The notes under the pieces: generated by a model
What the model saw: the letters and a program-made list of their open reading frames with translations, nothing else
Databases searched by the model: none
What the model was told of the DNA's origin: nothing
In this document: positions 1 to 7,538 of the stretch, in pieces
Layout: every line of letters starts with the position of its first letter
Position numbering within the stretch: the first letter of the stretch is position 1
Program-made: the position numbers and the translations under genes
Source of the DNA: Spirochaetales bacterium
GTDB taxonomy: Bacteria > Spirochaetota > Spirochaetia > ARS1246
Direction: 5' to 3'
Assembly: GCA_018644745.1 (NCBI GenBank)
Contig: JABGPX010000700.1
Coordinates: forward strand, 1-10,737
DNA: 10,737 bases

Positions 1-1171
1 ATCCGGTAACCGCGAAAAAAACCAATGAAAAAATCACCGGGATTATTCCCAGGCCGACAAGAAGGAATCCCGTCGGATCGCCGAGCCTGCTCAAAAAGCC
101 ACCTATAATCATGTAGAGTCTTGGGAGGACGCCCAGAGTCTCAATGGGCAAACCGATTGGCGGATTCAATGAGAAATACAGGAAAAATGTTCCGAACAAT
201 ATGTTGAAGCCGTTAAAGAATGCGATCCATCTGTTGGTTTTCTGCGGGTTATCGTTGAAAGGTTTCATTTCGAGTCGGTTCGCGGTGAAGGGAATAGCAG
301 AGAACTCTGATCTCGTCGTCGCCATGAGCGAACCGAACTGATAGTAGACAGTGCCCTCTTCTGTTACCGCCGGACTGCCTTCATATTCCCGCAGCATGTC
401 GTTGATCATAATATTTGCGTCTTCCGGTGTTTTCCCGGTAAGCCGAATTAGCTCATCGATTGCAATCACACCTTTGTTTTCCTGGATAAAGCGGATTGCC
501 GTTCTTTTCAAGTAATTTTCTCTGTCCTTGTCCGGGTCTTCCCCGCCGAAAACAAAAGCAAAAACCGACTGATGAAGCGGCCGTCCATTTCGACCGCGTG
601 TTCTGAAATCCCTTCTCCAGTTCCTGTTCCCGCTCCTGCCGCGTCCGCCGTCGCTGTAAAACCATAGGCTTACAAAGAGCTGTAAAAGACGGGTTGTAAG
701 GAAAAAAGTGCCGAAACCCCCTCCGCGGGATCTGGACCTGCTATTGCCCTGTGATGCGGCGCTGCCGGCTATTGAAGCGATAAGTGCGGCTATCAGAAGA
801 ACTACAAACAGGATGAAATACCCAACGAGCATTACCATTATCCACATCTTAAACAGGTAAGTAGCGGCACGGGTGAGACTTCTGACACCTCGGCGAAGGA
901 GTCGGGCGACTCGGACTTTCATACCGGTCTTGAAATTTCTAAAACCTTCGGGGAAATAGTAAAGCAGTTCTCCGGAATCGGTTGCTTTCAGTCTGCCCCG
1001 GTTTTCGTCGAGCATGGTGCGCAGAGTCTGATCTACTTGATAGTTCGGCAGACCGGTCCTGGATACCAGATCGGCAACCGAGGATTCACGAGATGATTTT
1101 TGGAGTGTGGACTGTAAGATTCTCCGGACTTTTTGATTATTGTAGTCGTATATTTTAGTGCTTTGAGCCAC
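1..1171 (-). CDS. Uncharacterised membrane protein with two winged-helix-like modules (partial, 3' end off the window)
   Basis: The frame is open from a GTG at 1171 to the left edge (390 codons, no stop). An AAGGTGA ribosome site at 1178-1184, six bases upstream, supports the GTG. It overlaps the coaBC stop by 17 bases, so the two are probably translationally coupled. Residues about 13-75 look like a small winged helix (VADLVSRTGLPNYQVDQTL, then a short beta-wing with LLYYF). Residues about 109-135 form a strong membrane helix, and 153-172 may be a second. The loop between and after them is rich in Gly, Arg and Ser (140-200). Residues 222-280 repeat the winged-helix plan (IDELIRLTGKTPEDA, then TEEGTVYYQF). 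Further hydrophobic segments lie at about 315-333 and 369-388. I do not recognise a named family. From memory the pattern recalls uncharacterised cyanobacterial and plastid membrane proteins, but I could not check this. Function unknown. Confidence 0.8.
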   Translation of the reverse strand, partial: MAQSTKIYDYNNQKVRRILQSTLQKSSRESSVADLVSRTGLPNYQVDQTLRTMLDENRGRLKATDSGELLYYFPEGFRNFKTGMKVRVARLLRRGVRSLTRAATYLFKMWIMVMLVGYFILFVVLLIAALIASIAGSAASQGNSRSRSRGGGFGTFFLTTRLLQLFVSLWFYSDGGRGRSGNRNWRRDFRTRGRNGRPLHQSVFAFVFGGEDPDKDRENYLKRTAIRFIQENKGVIAIDELIRLTGKTPEDANIMINDMLREYEGSPAVTEEGTVYYQFGSLMATTRSEFSAIPFTANRLEMKPFNDNPQKTNRWIAFFNGFNILFGTFFLYFSLNPPIGLPIETLGVLPRLYMIIGGFLSRLGDPTGFLLVGLGIIPVIFSLVFFAVTG

Positions 1172-2435
1172 GCGTATTCACCTTATCTGCCACCAGATTC
1201 ATGAGCTTCGCCGCGACATCCTGTTTTGATGCTAAAGGGATGTGGCTGATCTCACCTTCTCGATCAATCGTGTACATTTCGTTGGTATCCGTTTCGAACC
1301 CTGTTCCCGGGTGGCTTACATCATTAACAGCAATCATATCCGCGTCAGCCTTTCCCATTCTCGCCACCGCGTTTTCGATGAGCTCAGTCTCCGACAAGGC
1401 ATGAAGGGCCCTGAAAGCGACGAGGAAGACATCCGGGAACAGTTTTCGAATGCTGTCGATTATCTTTGTCGTGGGTACCAATTCTATAACGAGCTCGTTT
1501 TTATCATGAGTGCTGATCTTTCCGGCGGCCTTTTCTTTTGGTTTCCAGTCGCCGACAGCGGCCGCTGCAATGATAATATCGTAGCGAGTTGATGATAGTT
1601 CTGCATGAACGGCATTTTTCATATCCTCGGATGTATCAACACGGATTACGTTAATACGTTCCGGGGGAGAGGCGGTTCCCTTGCCGTACACCACAGTAAC
1701 CTCCGCGCCAAGGCCCCCGGCCGCTGAGGCGACAGCCATTCCCATTTTCCCGGAGCTGTTGTTTGTGAGTACCCGGATCGGATCGATGTATTCCACCGTC
1801 CTGCCCGCAGTGATGAGCACCTTTTTGCCGCTGAGAGTGCCTTTGGGAGGATTGCCTGTTCCCAATAAATCGAGTACCGCTTCGTATACCTCGTCGGGAG
1901 ATGGGATTTTTGCCTTTCCCTCGGATATGGAAGGTTTCATGACGGTGATGTCATAAGTTTGCAGCTTCTCGATGTTCTCCATTACGATCGGGTGCCGGTA
2001 CATAGGTTCGTGCATTGCCGGAACGATTAGAAGTGGAATCCCCTGCCCAAGAGCCGTGGTAACCACGGTGGTAACTGGCGTATCATCGATACCCCCGGCA
2101 ATCTTGCCTATTGTGTTCGCGGTCGCAGGAGCGACAATTACCGCATCGACGGGACTCTCAACATTGCCGGCGAGGGCCACATGTTCGATTCCGCCGGTTA
2201 ATGTAAGCACCGGCTTGTTCCCTGTTGCCCATTCGATGAGATCAGGTCCAATGAGGCCGGCGGCGGCCTCGGTGAGAACCGGAAAAACTTCCGCACCGTG
2301 ACGCATCAGTAATCGGCCAAGATCGACACTGCGGATAATTGCTACGCTTCCGGTCATGCAGAGGGCTATCCTCCTGCCCTCCAGTTCTGAACCGAGCGTC
2401 GCTTTAATGTCTTTGGACGGGTGTGTTTTGCTCAT
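1155..2435 (-). CDS. coaBC: Bifunctional phosphopantothenoylcysteine decarboxylase / phosphopantothenate-cysteine ligase
   Basis: CoaBC (Dfp) catalyses two steps of coenzyme A synthesis in the cytoplasm. It joins 4'-phosphopantothenate to cysteine, then decarboxylates the product with FMN. The N-terminal flavoprotein half (residues about 17-185) has the TGSVA start, an APATAN motif and PAMHEPMYRHP in place of the usual PAMN motif. The ligase half (about 200-415) has TAGRTVEYIDPIRVLTNNSS followed by GKMG, the cysteine-ligase signature with its key Asn, then AAAAVGDWKPKEKAAGKI and a late AVNDV. Length (426) is normal. The ATG at 2435 has GAAGGAAG 11 bases upstream. The N-terminus (HPSKDI, then TGSVA), GIEHV, PAMHE and EGKAKI resemble archaeal CoaBC more than E. 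coli Dfp. The only cysteine is residue 26, so the E. coli flap cysteine is absent. Confidence 0.95.
   Translation of the reverse strand: MSKTHPSKDIKATLGSELEGRRIALCMTGSVAIIRSVDLGRLLMRHGAEVFPVLTEAAAGLIGPDLIEWATGNKPVLTLTGGIEHVALAGNVESPVDAVIVAPATANTIGKIAGGIDDTPVTTVVTTALGQGIPLLIVPAMHEPMYRHPIVMENIEKLQTYDITVMKPSISEGKAKIPSPDEVYEAVLDLLGTGNPPKGTLSGKKVLITAGRTVEYIDPIRVLTNNSSGKMGMAVASAAGGLGAEVTVVYGKGTASPPERINVIRVDTSEDMKNAVHAELSSTRYDIIIAAAAVGDWKPKEKAAGKISTHDKNELVIELVPTTKIIDSIRKLFPDVFLVAFRALHALSETELIENAVARMGKADADMIAVNDVSHPGTGFETDTNEMYTIDREGEISHIPLASKQDVAAKLMNLVADKVNTRGSKH
1178..1184 (-). promoter_or_regulatory. Ribosome binding site for the GTG-started membrane protein gene
   Basis: AAGGTGA on the minus strand lies six bases before the GTG at 1171, inside the 3' end of coaBC. 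It decides the start, because no ATG lies near the N-terminus in this frame. Confidence 0.6.
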
Positions 2436-2463
2436 ATATTAAAATTCTTCCTTCAGTGAGATG

Positions 2464-2492
2464 AAAATGTGGAGAAAAATATGAAAAGTCAA
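2464..2492 (-). promoter_or_regulatory. coaBC: Possible coaBC promoter in the divergent region
   Basis: On the minus strand TTGACT (2487-2492) matches the -35 consensus at five of six bases. Seventeen bases later comes CATTTT (2464-2469), only a poor -10. The position fits a short leader before coaBC at 2435. The whole 2436-2515 gap separates two divergent genes and must hold promoters for both. I see no convincing plus-strand promoter in it. Confidence 0.25.
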
Positions 2493-2515
2493 TAGCGTGA
2501 CGAGGCAAGCCAATC

Positions 2516-4264
2516 ATGATAATCTCCCCATACATGCTCGAAAGATGGATTTTCCGGCGCGGCTTGTTATTATTGATAACTCTTCTCCTTGTGTCCTGCC
2601 AGCTTTTTGGACAGACGAAGACGGATGAATATCTGTGGAGGATTTCTACGGGCGGCAGAATTCGAGGACGCGCGGTTACAGCCAGTTACGGCGTAGTATA
2701 CGCGCTTTCTGAAGACCGCCATATGTACGCCGTGCAGGAATCAACTGGACGGCTATTGTGGAAAGCCTTTCTTGGAGGGAGAGTGTGGAACAGCCTTTGC
2801 ATCGGCTCGGATGGAACGCTCTATACGGTGTTGAAAGATGGTGATCTGATAGCAGTAAATCCGCAGGGCGGGGTGGTGTGGCGTTTCAAAGCCTCCGGTT
2901 TGCCGGCTGGAAGCCCTGCTGCGGGCCGTGACGGTACGGTGTATTTCGCTCTCGAAAGCCGGGAACTCATCGCAGTTTCTCATACCGGTAGGGAGCGATG
3001 GCGAGTAATTCTTCCGTCTCCGCCGGTAACTGGGCCTGCGATCGGCCTAACCGGCGAACTGTATATCGGATGTGAAGACCGCCAGATATACGCCGTGACG
3101 CCCTGGGGGGAGATATCCTGGACCGCTGTCTTAGCCGGAGTGCCGGGAGAACCGGCTGTATCCTCAGATGGTACATTATACGTCGGCACGGATTACGGCA
3201 GTCTCGTCGCGTTGGCGCCTGACGGTTATATCCTGTGGGATTTTGTTACAGGATCGCCGTTTCTTGCTCCTGTAATCGGACGCGACCGGGTATTTGCCGC
3301 GGATAGAAGCGGCGGAATTTATGCCGTCTCGTTTGAAGGCAGCCTGATTTGGGAAGCGAAAGCCTCGGCGACTCTCTCCGGCGGGATTGTACATACCGCT
3401 GGCAATGATCTTATCGCTCTTACATCCCGCGAGAGTCTTATTCGGTATAGAGATGACGGCGTTCTTTCGGGGTCGTTTTCGGTGAAAGGTTCAGGAGACA
3501 TGTTTTCAGTATCTCCGACGGGTAAATATCTCTTTTCCCGAAAAGACTGGAATCTCTATGCGTATCAGGGCGGTCAGCCGGAAAGACTCGAGTGGTCCCA
3601 AGCGGGGCGTGATTCCCGGCAATCGTCGAATTATCAAATGAAGGTAGCAACCTCAGATTGGCTCGATCAGTTCAGGGGTTATATCAATTTCGAGTACCTT
3701 GAACATCTAGGCTCGTCGGACAGCAGGGATTCCAAGAATACCGCGCTACTAATTATCGAAGAACTGCTAAATCAGCGCGAACCGCCGCCGCCCTTTCTCA
3801 GTTATTTCCTCGGTGAGCTGGCATCGGAAGGAACATTGAAAACTCTTTTTTCATCCGGTCGTCTTCTCAATGATTTTCCCGACATCAGGAGCCGGGGAGC
3901 AAGACTGCTGTCGGAAGTAGGCACTCTGCAGGATATAAGTCTGCTTATCCGGCTGCTTACTTTTGAGTATGATTCGGTTGTTCAAAGAGAGATAATCTCT
4001 GCTTTGGGCGCGCTCATGAGCGACCAGACCGGGGATGCGACCGCCGCGATTTCCGTGGTAATCCAGAAAGATCTAAACGGCAAGAAGAACCCGGACCCTC
4101 ATCTCGCCATGGCCGGGCTAAAGGCCTTGGAAGCCATTCATCGGTATGCCGGAAGCATGCCCCACGATTCGGGATATGAAACCCTTTTTGCGGTGTATCG
4201 GGGAAACTATCAGAAAGATGTGAGAGAATATGCTTTGGCGGTTATCCGCGGCCTGGGCGGATGA
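2516..4264 (+). CDS. PQQ-type beta-propeller lipoprotein with C-terminal HEAT-like repeats
   Basis: An N-terminal signal with charged residues (ERW, RR), a leucine-rich core and the lipobox LVSC at residues 25-28 predicts a lipoprotein anchored at Cys28. Residues about 36-350 carry seven to eight repeats of the PQQ-propeller type. Each has a DGTLY-like strand, a Y/IAV strand and a closing Trp (LWR, LLWKA, VVWRF, RWRV, SWTA, LWDF, IWEA). The fold resembles BamB, but nothing shows cofactor binding. Residues about 378-582 are all-helical with HEAT-like pairs (for example RSRGARLLSEVG and REIISALGAL), a likely protein-binding scaffold. GAGG at 2502-2505 supports the ATG at 2516; an in-frame ATG at 2534 would still leave the lipobox. 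The gene lies 78 bases ahead of the P83/100 gene on the same strand. I infer a structural or assembly role in the periplasm; the substrate is unknown. Confidence 0.85.
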   Translation: MIISPYMLERWIFRRGLLLLITLLLVSCQLFGQTKTDEYLWRISTGGRIRGRAVTASYGVVYALSEDRHMYAVQESTGRLLWKAFLGGRVWNSLCIGSDGTLYTVLKDGDLIAVNPQGGVVWRFKASGLPAGSPAAGRDGTVYFALESRELIAVSHTGRERWRVILPSPPVTGPAIGLTGELYIGCEDRQIYAVTPWGEISWTAVLAGVPGEPAVSSDGTLYVGTDYGSLVALAPDGYILWDFVTGSPFLAPVIGRDRVFAADRSGGIYAVSFEGSLIWEAKASATLSGGIVHTAGNDLIALTSRESLIRYRDDGVLSGSFSVKGSGDMFSVSPTGKYLFSRKDWNLYAYQGGQPERLEWSQAGRDSRQSSNYQMKVATSDWLDQFRGYINFEYLEHLGSSDSRDSKNTALLIIEELLNQREPPPPFLSYFLGELASEGTLKTLFSSGRLLNDFPDIRSRGARLLSEVGTLQDISLLIRLLTFEYDSVVQREIISALGALMSDQTGDATAAISVVIQKDLNGKKNPDPHLAMAGLKALEAIHRYAGSMPHDSGYETLFAVYRGNYQKDVREYALAVIRGLGG

Positions 4265-4292
4265 ACTTGCCGCTCCGGATGCATAAAGCCGC

Positions 4293-4321
4293 TTTATATT
4301 TGAGATCGGCGGTGATATAGT
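4293..4321 (+). promoter_or_regulatory. Weak promoter-like sequence ahead of the P83/100 gene
   Basis: TATAGT (4316-4321) is one base from the -10 consensus, with TTTATA (4293-4298) 17 bases upstream as a four-of-six -35. It lies in the 78-base gap before the P83/100 start and would give a leader of about 15 bases. It may be an internal promoter, or chance in an A/T-rich patch. Confidence 0.22.
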
Positions 4322-4342
4322 GTTGAGTATCAGGAGCGTATA

Positions 4343-5926
4343 ATGAAAAGGTTGTTTTTCTTTTTTCTCTTATTTATGTTTGCGGGATCTTCTGTGATGT
4401 TCGGGCTGGATGTTGATAAAAGCGAGCTCGATCTTACCCGGAACACATCCGTCGAATTTATCAATTACGAAGGACCTCATTCCAAAATAGAAACTCTCCA
4501 GCAGATTATGGCAATAGGAATCTTCCTCGGTGAGTCGATTGATGATGAGTATTCCACAGCCAGCTATGCCGGAAAGTACAGGGTGATACATGCTATTGGC
4601 TCGCCGGATGATTCCAGACTGAACGCGGATATTTTTATCGTACTTTCAGACGCCGAAGTCGATCACATCAGAAACATGCGGTATATGATTGCCGGCTTTC
4701 TTATGGCGGCATACGAGTATCAGGAAGCTGACGCCTTGCTGCTGGCAGAGTTTATTACGGTGTACAACGCGGTCTATCGCAGCAAAATGGATTTTTTCAA
4801 AGAAAAGTATAAATCTGAGGTTACCCGCAATCTGCACACCGAATCGGCGGGTATTTCAACTGTATATACCGAATGGGCCGGCAATACCGAGATGCTCATA
4901 CCCCTTACGAAGGACGCTTCTCAGGGCGGGTTGGGCTCGCTGGATACGGATGCCCTGACCGATGAAGAGGTTGTCGAGGAACTTCGCACCCAACCGGATC
5001 TCGGCCTTGACAGCAGGAAAGATATCGTTGAGTTGAAGGAACGGGAGATCGAGGAAAAGCAGGAGGAAATTGAACAGGAGAGGGATACTCTTGATGATGA
5101 TCAACAGCGAATTGCCGCTGAAAAGCAGCGAATTGCAGACGAACAGGCGCGGATCGAGAAAGAAAAGGAAAAAGCCGAGAGTGACGCGGAAAAAGCGCGG
5201 ATAGCCAGGGAAGAGGCCGATCTCGCCCGTCAAACCGAGGCCGTGGCCGAAGAAGAAGAAGAAGCCCAGGAACAAGAGGAAGAACTTGCTGAGAAAGAGC
5301 AGGAGCAGGCTGAACGAATTGATCGTATTCAGCAGGAGAGGGAAGATATTGCCACTGATGAGCGAGAGCTTACGCAGCAGGACGCGGAAGATGAGTCCAC
5401 CGAAGTTGCTTCCGCAACCGGAGCGCGGCAAAGCAGCCTGGTACTTACCTATCTGGAGATACGCGACATCGCCGGCGAGGCATTGGGGCGAGTCGTTCAT
5501 ATCGACGCGGCAAATGGCGCGGTAATTCGTGCCTCTACCTTGAACTCAATAAGAAATCAGCGTATTGAGACCATCGGATCGAACTTTGTGGTTGTCGCAG
5601 GAACCACTACGGGGCAGGGAGCGGTTCGGCTCATGACTCTGGACACCGAAACCCTGGAAACCGAGAGTGAAGGCAGTGAAGATATCTACGAAGGGAGTTT
5701 TCTCCTGGTCGACGGTACTGAGGTGTATGCGGTAACCGGTGGTCCCGACGGGTGGTTTCTCGGAAGATTCGATTCGAGGCTGGCTGCAGATGGGAAGTCA
5801 GAAATTCAGATTTTTGAAAACACCACGGCCGCGGTCTCCGAAGACGCGTTGTATGTTCAGGGAACCGACGGTTTGATACATATTCTTTCAAAAGAGGATT
5901 TGACCGAGGTCGGAGTCGTACGGTAG
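4343..5926 (+). CDS. P83/100 family exported protein
   Basis: This belongs to the spirochaete P83/100 family, known from the Borrelia p83/100 antigen; its molecular function is not established. A Sec signal peptide covers residues 1 to about 21 (KR, an F/L-rich core, ending SSVMFG), with no lipobox. Residues about 23-200 form the conserved N-terminal domain. Segments such as VEFINYEGP, QIMAIGIFLG, SYAGKYRV, ITVYNAVYRSK and YTEWAGNTEMLIPL align by eye with the Borrelia protein. Residues about 225-352 are a highly charged Glu/Lys/Gln/Arg coiled coil. Residues about 362-527 form a beta-rich C-terminal domain (LEIRDIAGEALGRVVHID onward), as in Borrelia. AGGAG at 4332-4336, six bases before the ATG, fixes the start. 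It sits between the propeller/HEAT lipoprotein and pyrBI. The coiled coil contains short in-frame DNA repeats. Confidence 0.92.
   Translation: MKRLFFFFLLFMFAGSSVMFGLDVDKSELDLTRNTSVEFINYEGPHSKIETLQQIMAIGIFLGESIDDEYSTASYAGKYRVIHAIGSPDDSRLNADIFIVLSDAEVDHIRNMRYMIAGFLMAAYEYQEADALLLAEFITVYNAVYRSKMDFFKEKYKSEVTRNLHTESAGISTVYTEWAGNTEMLIPLTKDASQGGLGSLDTDALTDEEVVEELRTQPDLGLDSRKDIVELKEREIEEKQEEIEQERDTLDDDQQRIAAEKQRIADEQARIEKEKEKAESDAEKARIAREEADLARQTEAVAEEEEEAQEQEEELAEKEQEQAERIDRIQQEREDIATDERELTQQDAEDESTEVASATGARQSSLVLTYLEIRDIAGEALGRVVHIDAANGAVIRASTLNSIRNQRIETIGSNFVVVAGTTTGQGAVRLMTLDTETLETESEGSEDIYEGSFLLVDGTEVYAVTGGPDGWFLGRFDSRLAADGKSEIQIFENTTAAVSEDALYVQGTDGLIHILSKEDLTEVGVVR
5105..5136 (+). repeat. 21-base-period direct repeat in the coiled-coil coding region
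   Basis: CAGCGAATTGC occurs at 5105-5115 and again at 5126-5136, exactly 21 bases apart. The period equals one seven-residue heptad (QRIAAEK, QRIADEQ), so gain or loss of a unit would keep both frame and coiled-coil register. Confidence 0.75.
5249..5263 (+). repeat. GAA trinucleotide run (five units)
   Basis: Five tandem GAA codons encode five Glu residues in the P83/100 coiled coil. The run is in frame, so slippage would change length without breaking the gene. Confidence 0.85.
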
Positions 5927-5936
5927 AAATTTAAAA

Positions 5937-5944
5937 GGGGGGGG
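5937..5944 (+). promoter_or_regulatory. pyrBI: G8 run acting as the pyrBI ribosome binding site
   Basis: AAAA followed by eight G lies immediately before tandem ATG codons at 5945 and 5948. It is the only purine-rich block able to pair with 16S rRNA here. Spacing suits the second ATG (5948) better than the first, or a start directly on the run. A G8 homopolymer here is prone to length change, which would alter spacing but not the frame. Confidence 0.55.
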
Positions 5945-7528
5945 ATGATGAGCAGTGAAAGGGGCTTTTTAGGCCGAAGTATTTCGGTTGTGAATGATCT
6001 GTCGGCTGATGAGCAGATCTACCTATACGAGAAAACAAGAGCGATAAAAGAAGCTATTAAAAGCGGTGCGAATCTTGATGAATTCCAGGTCAAAGATCCC
6101 GGACTCGGGATATACCTCATGTTTCTGGAAGACAGCACCCGAACAAAGGAATCTTTCCGGAACGCTGCAAAGTTTCATGGCGCGAAGGTTAATGATTTCA
6201 ACGCCCAGACCTCATCAATTACCACAAAAAAAGAGAGTATCACCGATACTGTAAAGATGCTTTTCGGCTATAGCGATCGTTCGCTGTTCATTATCCGGTC
6301 AAAGCTCGAAGGTGTATGCAGATGGCTTGAAGAAGCGCTTGGTGATTACGCCGTGAAATTAGACCGGCCGACACCGTCGTTTATCAACGCCGGCGACGGA
6401 AAGCATGAGCATCCGACGCAGGAGTTCCTCGACGAGTTTACTTTTCTTGAAAAAACCGAATGGAGGAGAGATCATATTCATGTGGCTCTTGTCGGTGATC
6501 TGCTCCATGGCAGAACTATTCACTCAAAGGCCGACGGGCTGGGAATCTTCGACAAAGTTACGGTGGATCTTATTGCACCCGATGAACTCGCCATGCCGGA
6601 TTTTTATTTAGAGAGAATGACCGCGAATGGGTTCAACATTCGCACTTTCCCTTCAATTGCTAAGTATCTGGATCAGAAGGATGTGGCGGATATCTGGTAT
6701 TTTACTCGGCTGCAGCTCGAGCGGATGGGTGAACAGGTACTGGAAAAAGCTGATTTTCTACGCGGCGCCGTTACCTTCTCGCGGGATAATCTTCAGAGTC
6801 TTCCAGAGACAACTCAATTCTACCACCCTCTCCCTCGGCATAGAGAGCATCCAACCGTACCGGCCTTTCTAGACAGCACGCCGCTGAACGGATGGGATGA
6901 ACAGTCAATAAACGGATATTTCACCAGAATTACCGAGATTGGAATGCTCGCGGGAAAAATCGGCGAAGACTTTGAGGGAGTCCATCAGGAGCGCTTGGAG
7001 CCGGGGGATGATTTCGTCGAGGAAGCGGAGATCCATAGCGATCGGAAACCGGAGTACAAAGTAGGGATCAAACCGGTTGACGAGGGAATCGTAATCGATC
7101 ATATCGGGAAAGGCAGGACAATCGAAAACATATGGAGCCAGATTGATCAGATCCGTCGTATCATGAAGCTTAATTACCGCAGTTCCCACGGCGTGTATCA
7201 CACAAACGATCCAAAAGACTTTAAAGGTATTATTTCCCTTCCGGATATCCTGTCATTTGACGAACGTCAGATTAAGATGCTGGGAGCGATAGCCCCCGGC
7301 TGCACGTTCAACATCGTCAAAGACAAGAAAGTGATCAGGAAGTACCGGCTGCATATTCCGCCCAGGATTTATAACTTTGATGAAATCTCGTGTAAGAATG
7401 AAGGATGTATCTCCTTTCCCGAGCATTATCAACACGTAAGAAAAGAGTTTTTTCGATCGGATGGTTTTACTTTTGTCTGTAATTATTGCGAAAAGCCCCA
7501 TCAATTCGAGGAAATCTGGGATTATTAA
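5945..7528 (+). CDS. pyrBI: Aspartate carbamoyltransferase, catalytic and regulatory chains fused (PyrB-PyrI)
   Basis: ATCase joins carbamoyl phosphate to aspartate, the committed step of pyrimidine synthesis. Residues about 8-325 are the catalytic chain: DSTRTKESF (63-71) is the phosphate-binding motif, SSITTKKESITDT is the 80s loop, NAGDGKHEHPTQ has HPTQ at 156-159, VGDLLHGRTIHS follows, and YHPLPR has HPLPR at 294-298. After a linker of about 45 residues, residues about 375-527 are a PyrI chain: EYKVGIKPVDEGIVIDHI starts the allosteric domain, and the zinc domain keeps all four cysteines (C483, C488, C512, C515). A PyrBI fusion of this length is known from Thermotoga maritima and Treponema denticola. 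All key motifs are intact, and nucleotide control by the regulatory domain is likely. The gene follows P83/100 after 18 bases with no pyrimidine neighbour in view. ATG 5948 is an equally good start. Confidence 0.95.
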   Translation: MMSSERGFLGRSISVVNDLSADEQIYLYEKTRAIKEAIKSGANLDEFQVKDPGLGIYLMFLEDSTRTKESFRNAAKFHGAKVNDFNAQTSSITTKKESITDTVKMLFGYSDRSLFIIRSKLEGVCRWLEEALGDYAVKLDRPTPSFINAGDGKHEHPTQEFLDEFTFLEKTEWRRDHIHVALVGDLLHGRTIHSKADGLGIFDKVTVDLIAPDELAMPDFYLERMTANGFNIRTFPSIAKYLDQKDVADIWYFTRLQLERMGEQVLEKADFLRGAVTFSRDNLQSLPETTQFYHPLPRHREHPTVPAFLDSTPLNGWDEQSINGYFTRITEIGMLAGKIGEDFEGVHQERLEPGDDFVEEAEIHSDRKPEYKVGIKPVDEGIVIDHIGKGRTIENIWSQIDQIRRIMKLNYRSSHGVYHTNDPKDFKGIISLPDILSFDERQIKMLGAIAPGCTFNIVKDKKVIRKYRLHIPPRIYNFDEISCKNEGCISFPEHYQHVRKEFFRSDGFTFVCNYCEKPHQFEEIWDY

Positions 7529-7538
7529 GCTGCCACGT
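7529..7538. other. Ten-base convergent gap without a visible terminator
   Basis: Only ten bases separate the stop of pyrBI from the stop of the ParB-like gene. I see no stem-loop with a T-run in the gap or just beyond it on either strand, so transcripts from both sides probably overlap or end by Rho. Confidence 0.5.

Noticed and set aside
1201..2301. Several plus-strand open frames (about 67-116 codons) across coaBC.
   Set aside because: All lie opposite a strongly supported coaBC gene, have no family features and no good ribosome site.
2516..3570. A PQQ-dependent dehydrogenase.
   Set aside because: The repeats are of the PQQ-propeller type, but the protein is a lipoprotein with a HEAT tail and shows no dehydrogenase active-site or cofactor motifs; the BamB-like structural reading fits better.
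4265..4342. Possible hairpin terminator between the propeller/HEAT gene and the P83/100 gene.
   Set aside because: The GCCG and CGGC pieces are short, the loop is long and no T-run follows.
4856..5500. A 214-codon open frame on the minus strand opposite the P83/100 coiled coil, with a Leu/Phe-rich product.
   Set aside because: Glu- and Lys-rich codons (GAG, GAA, AAG) read in reverse give CTC, TTC and CTT, which makes a long stop-free hydrophobic frame by composition. The sense protein is a clear family member.
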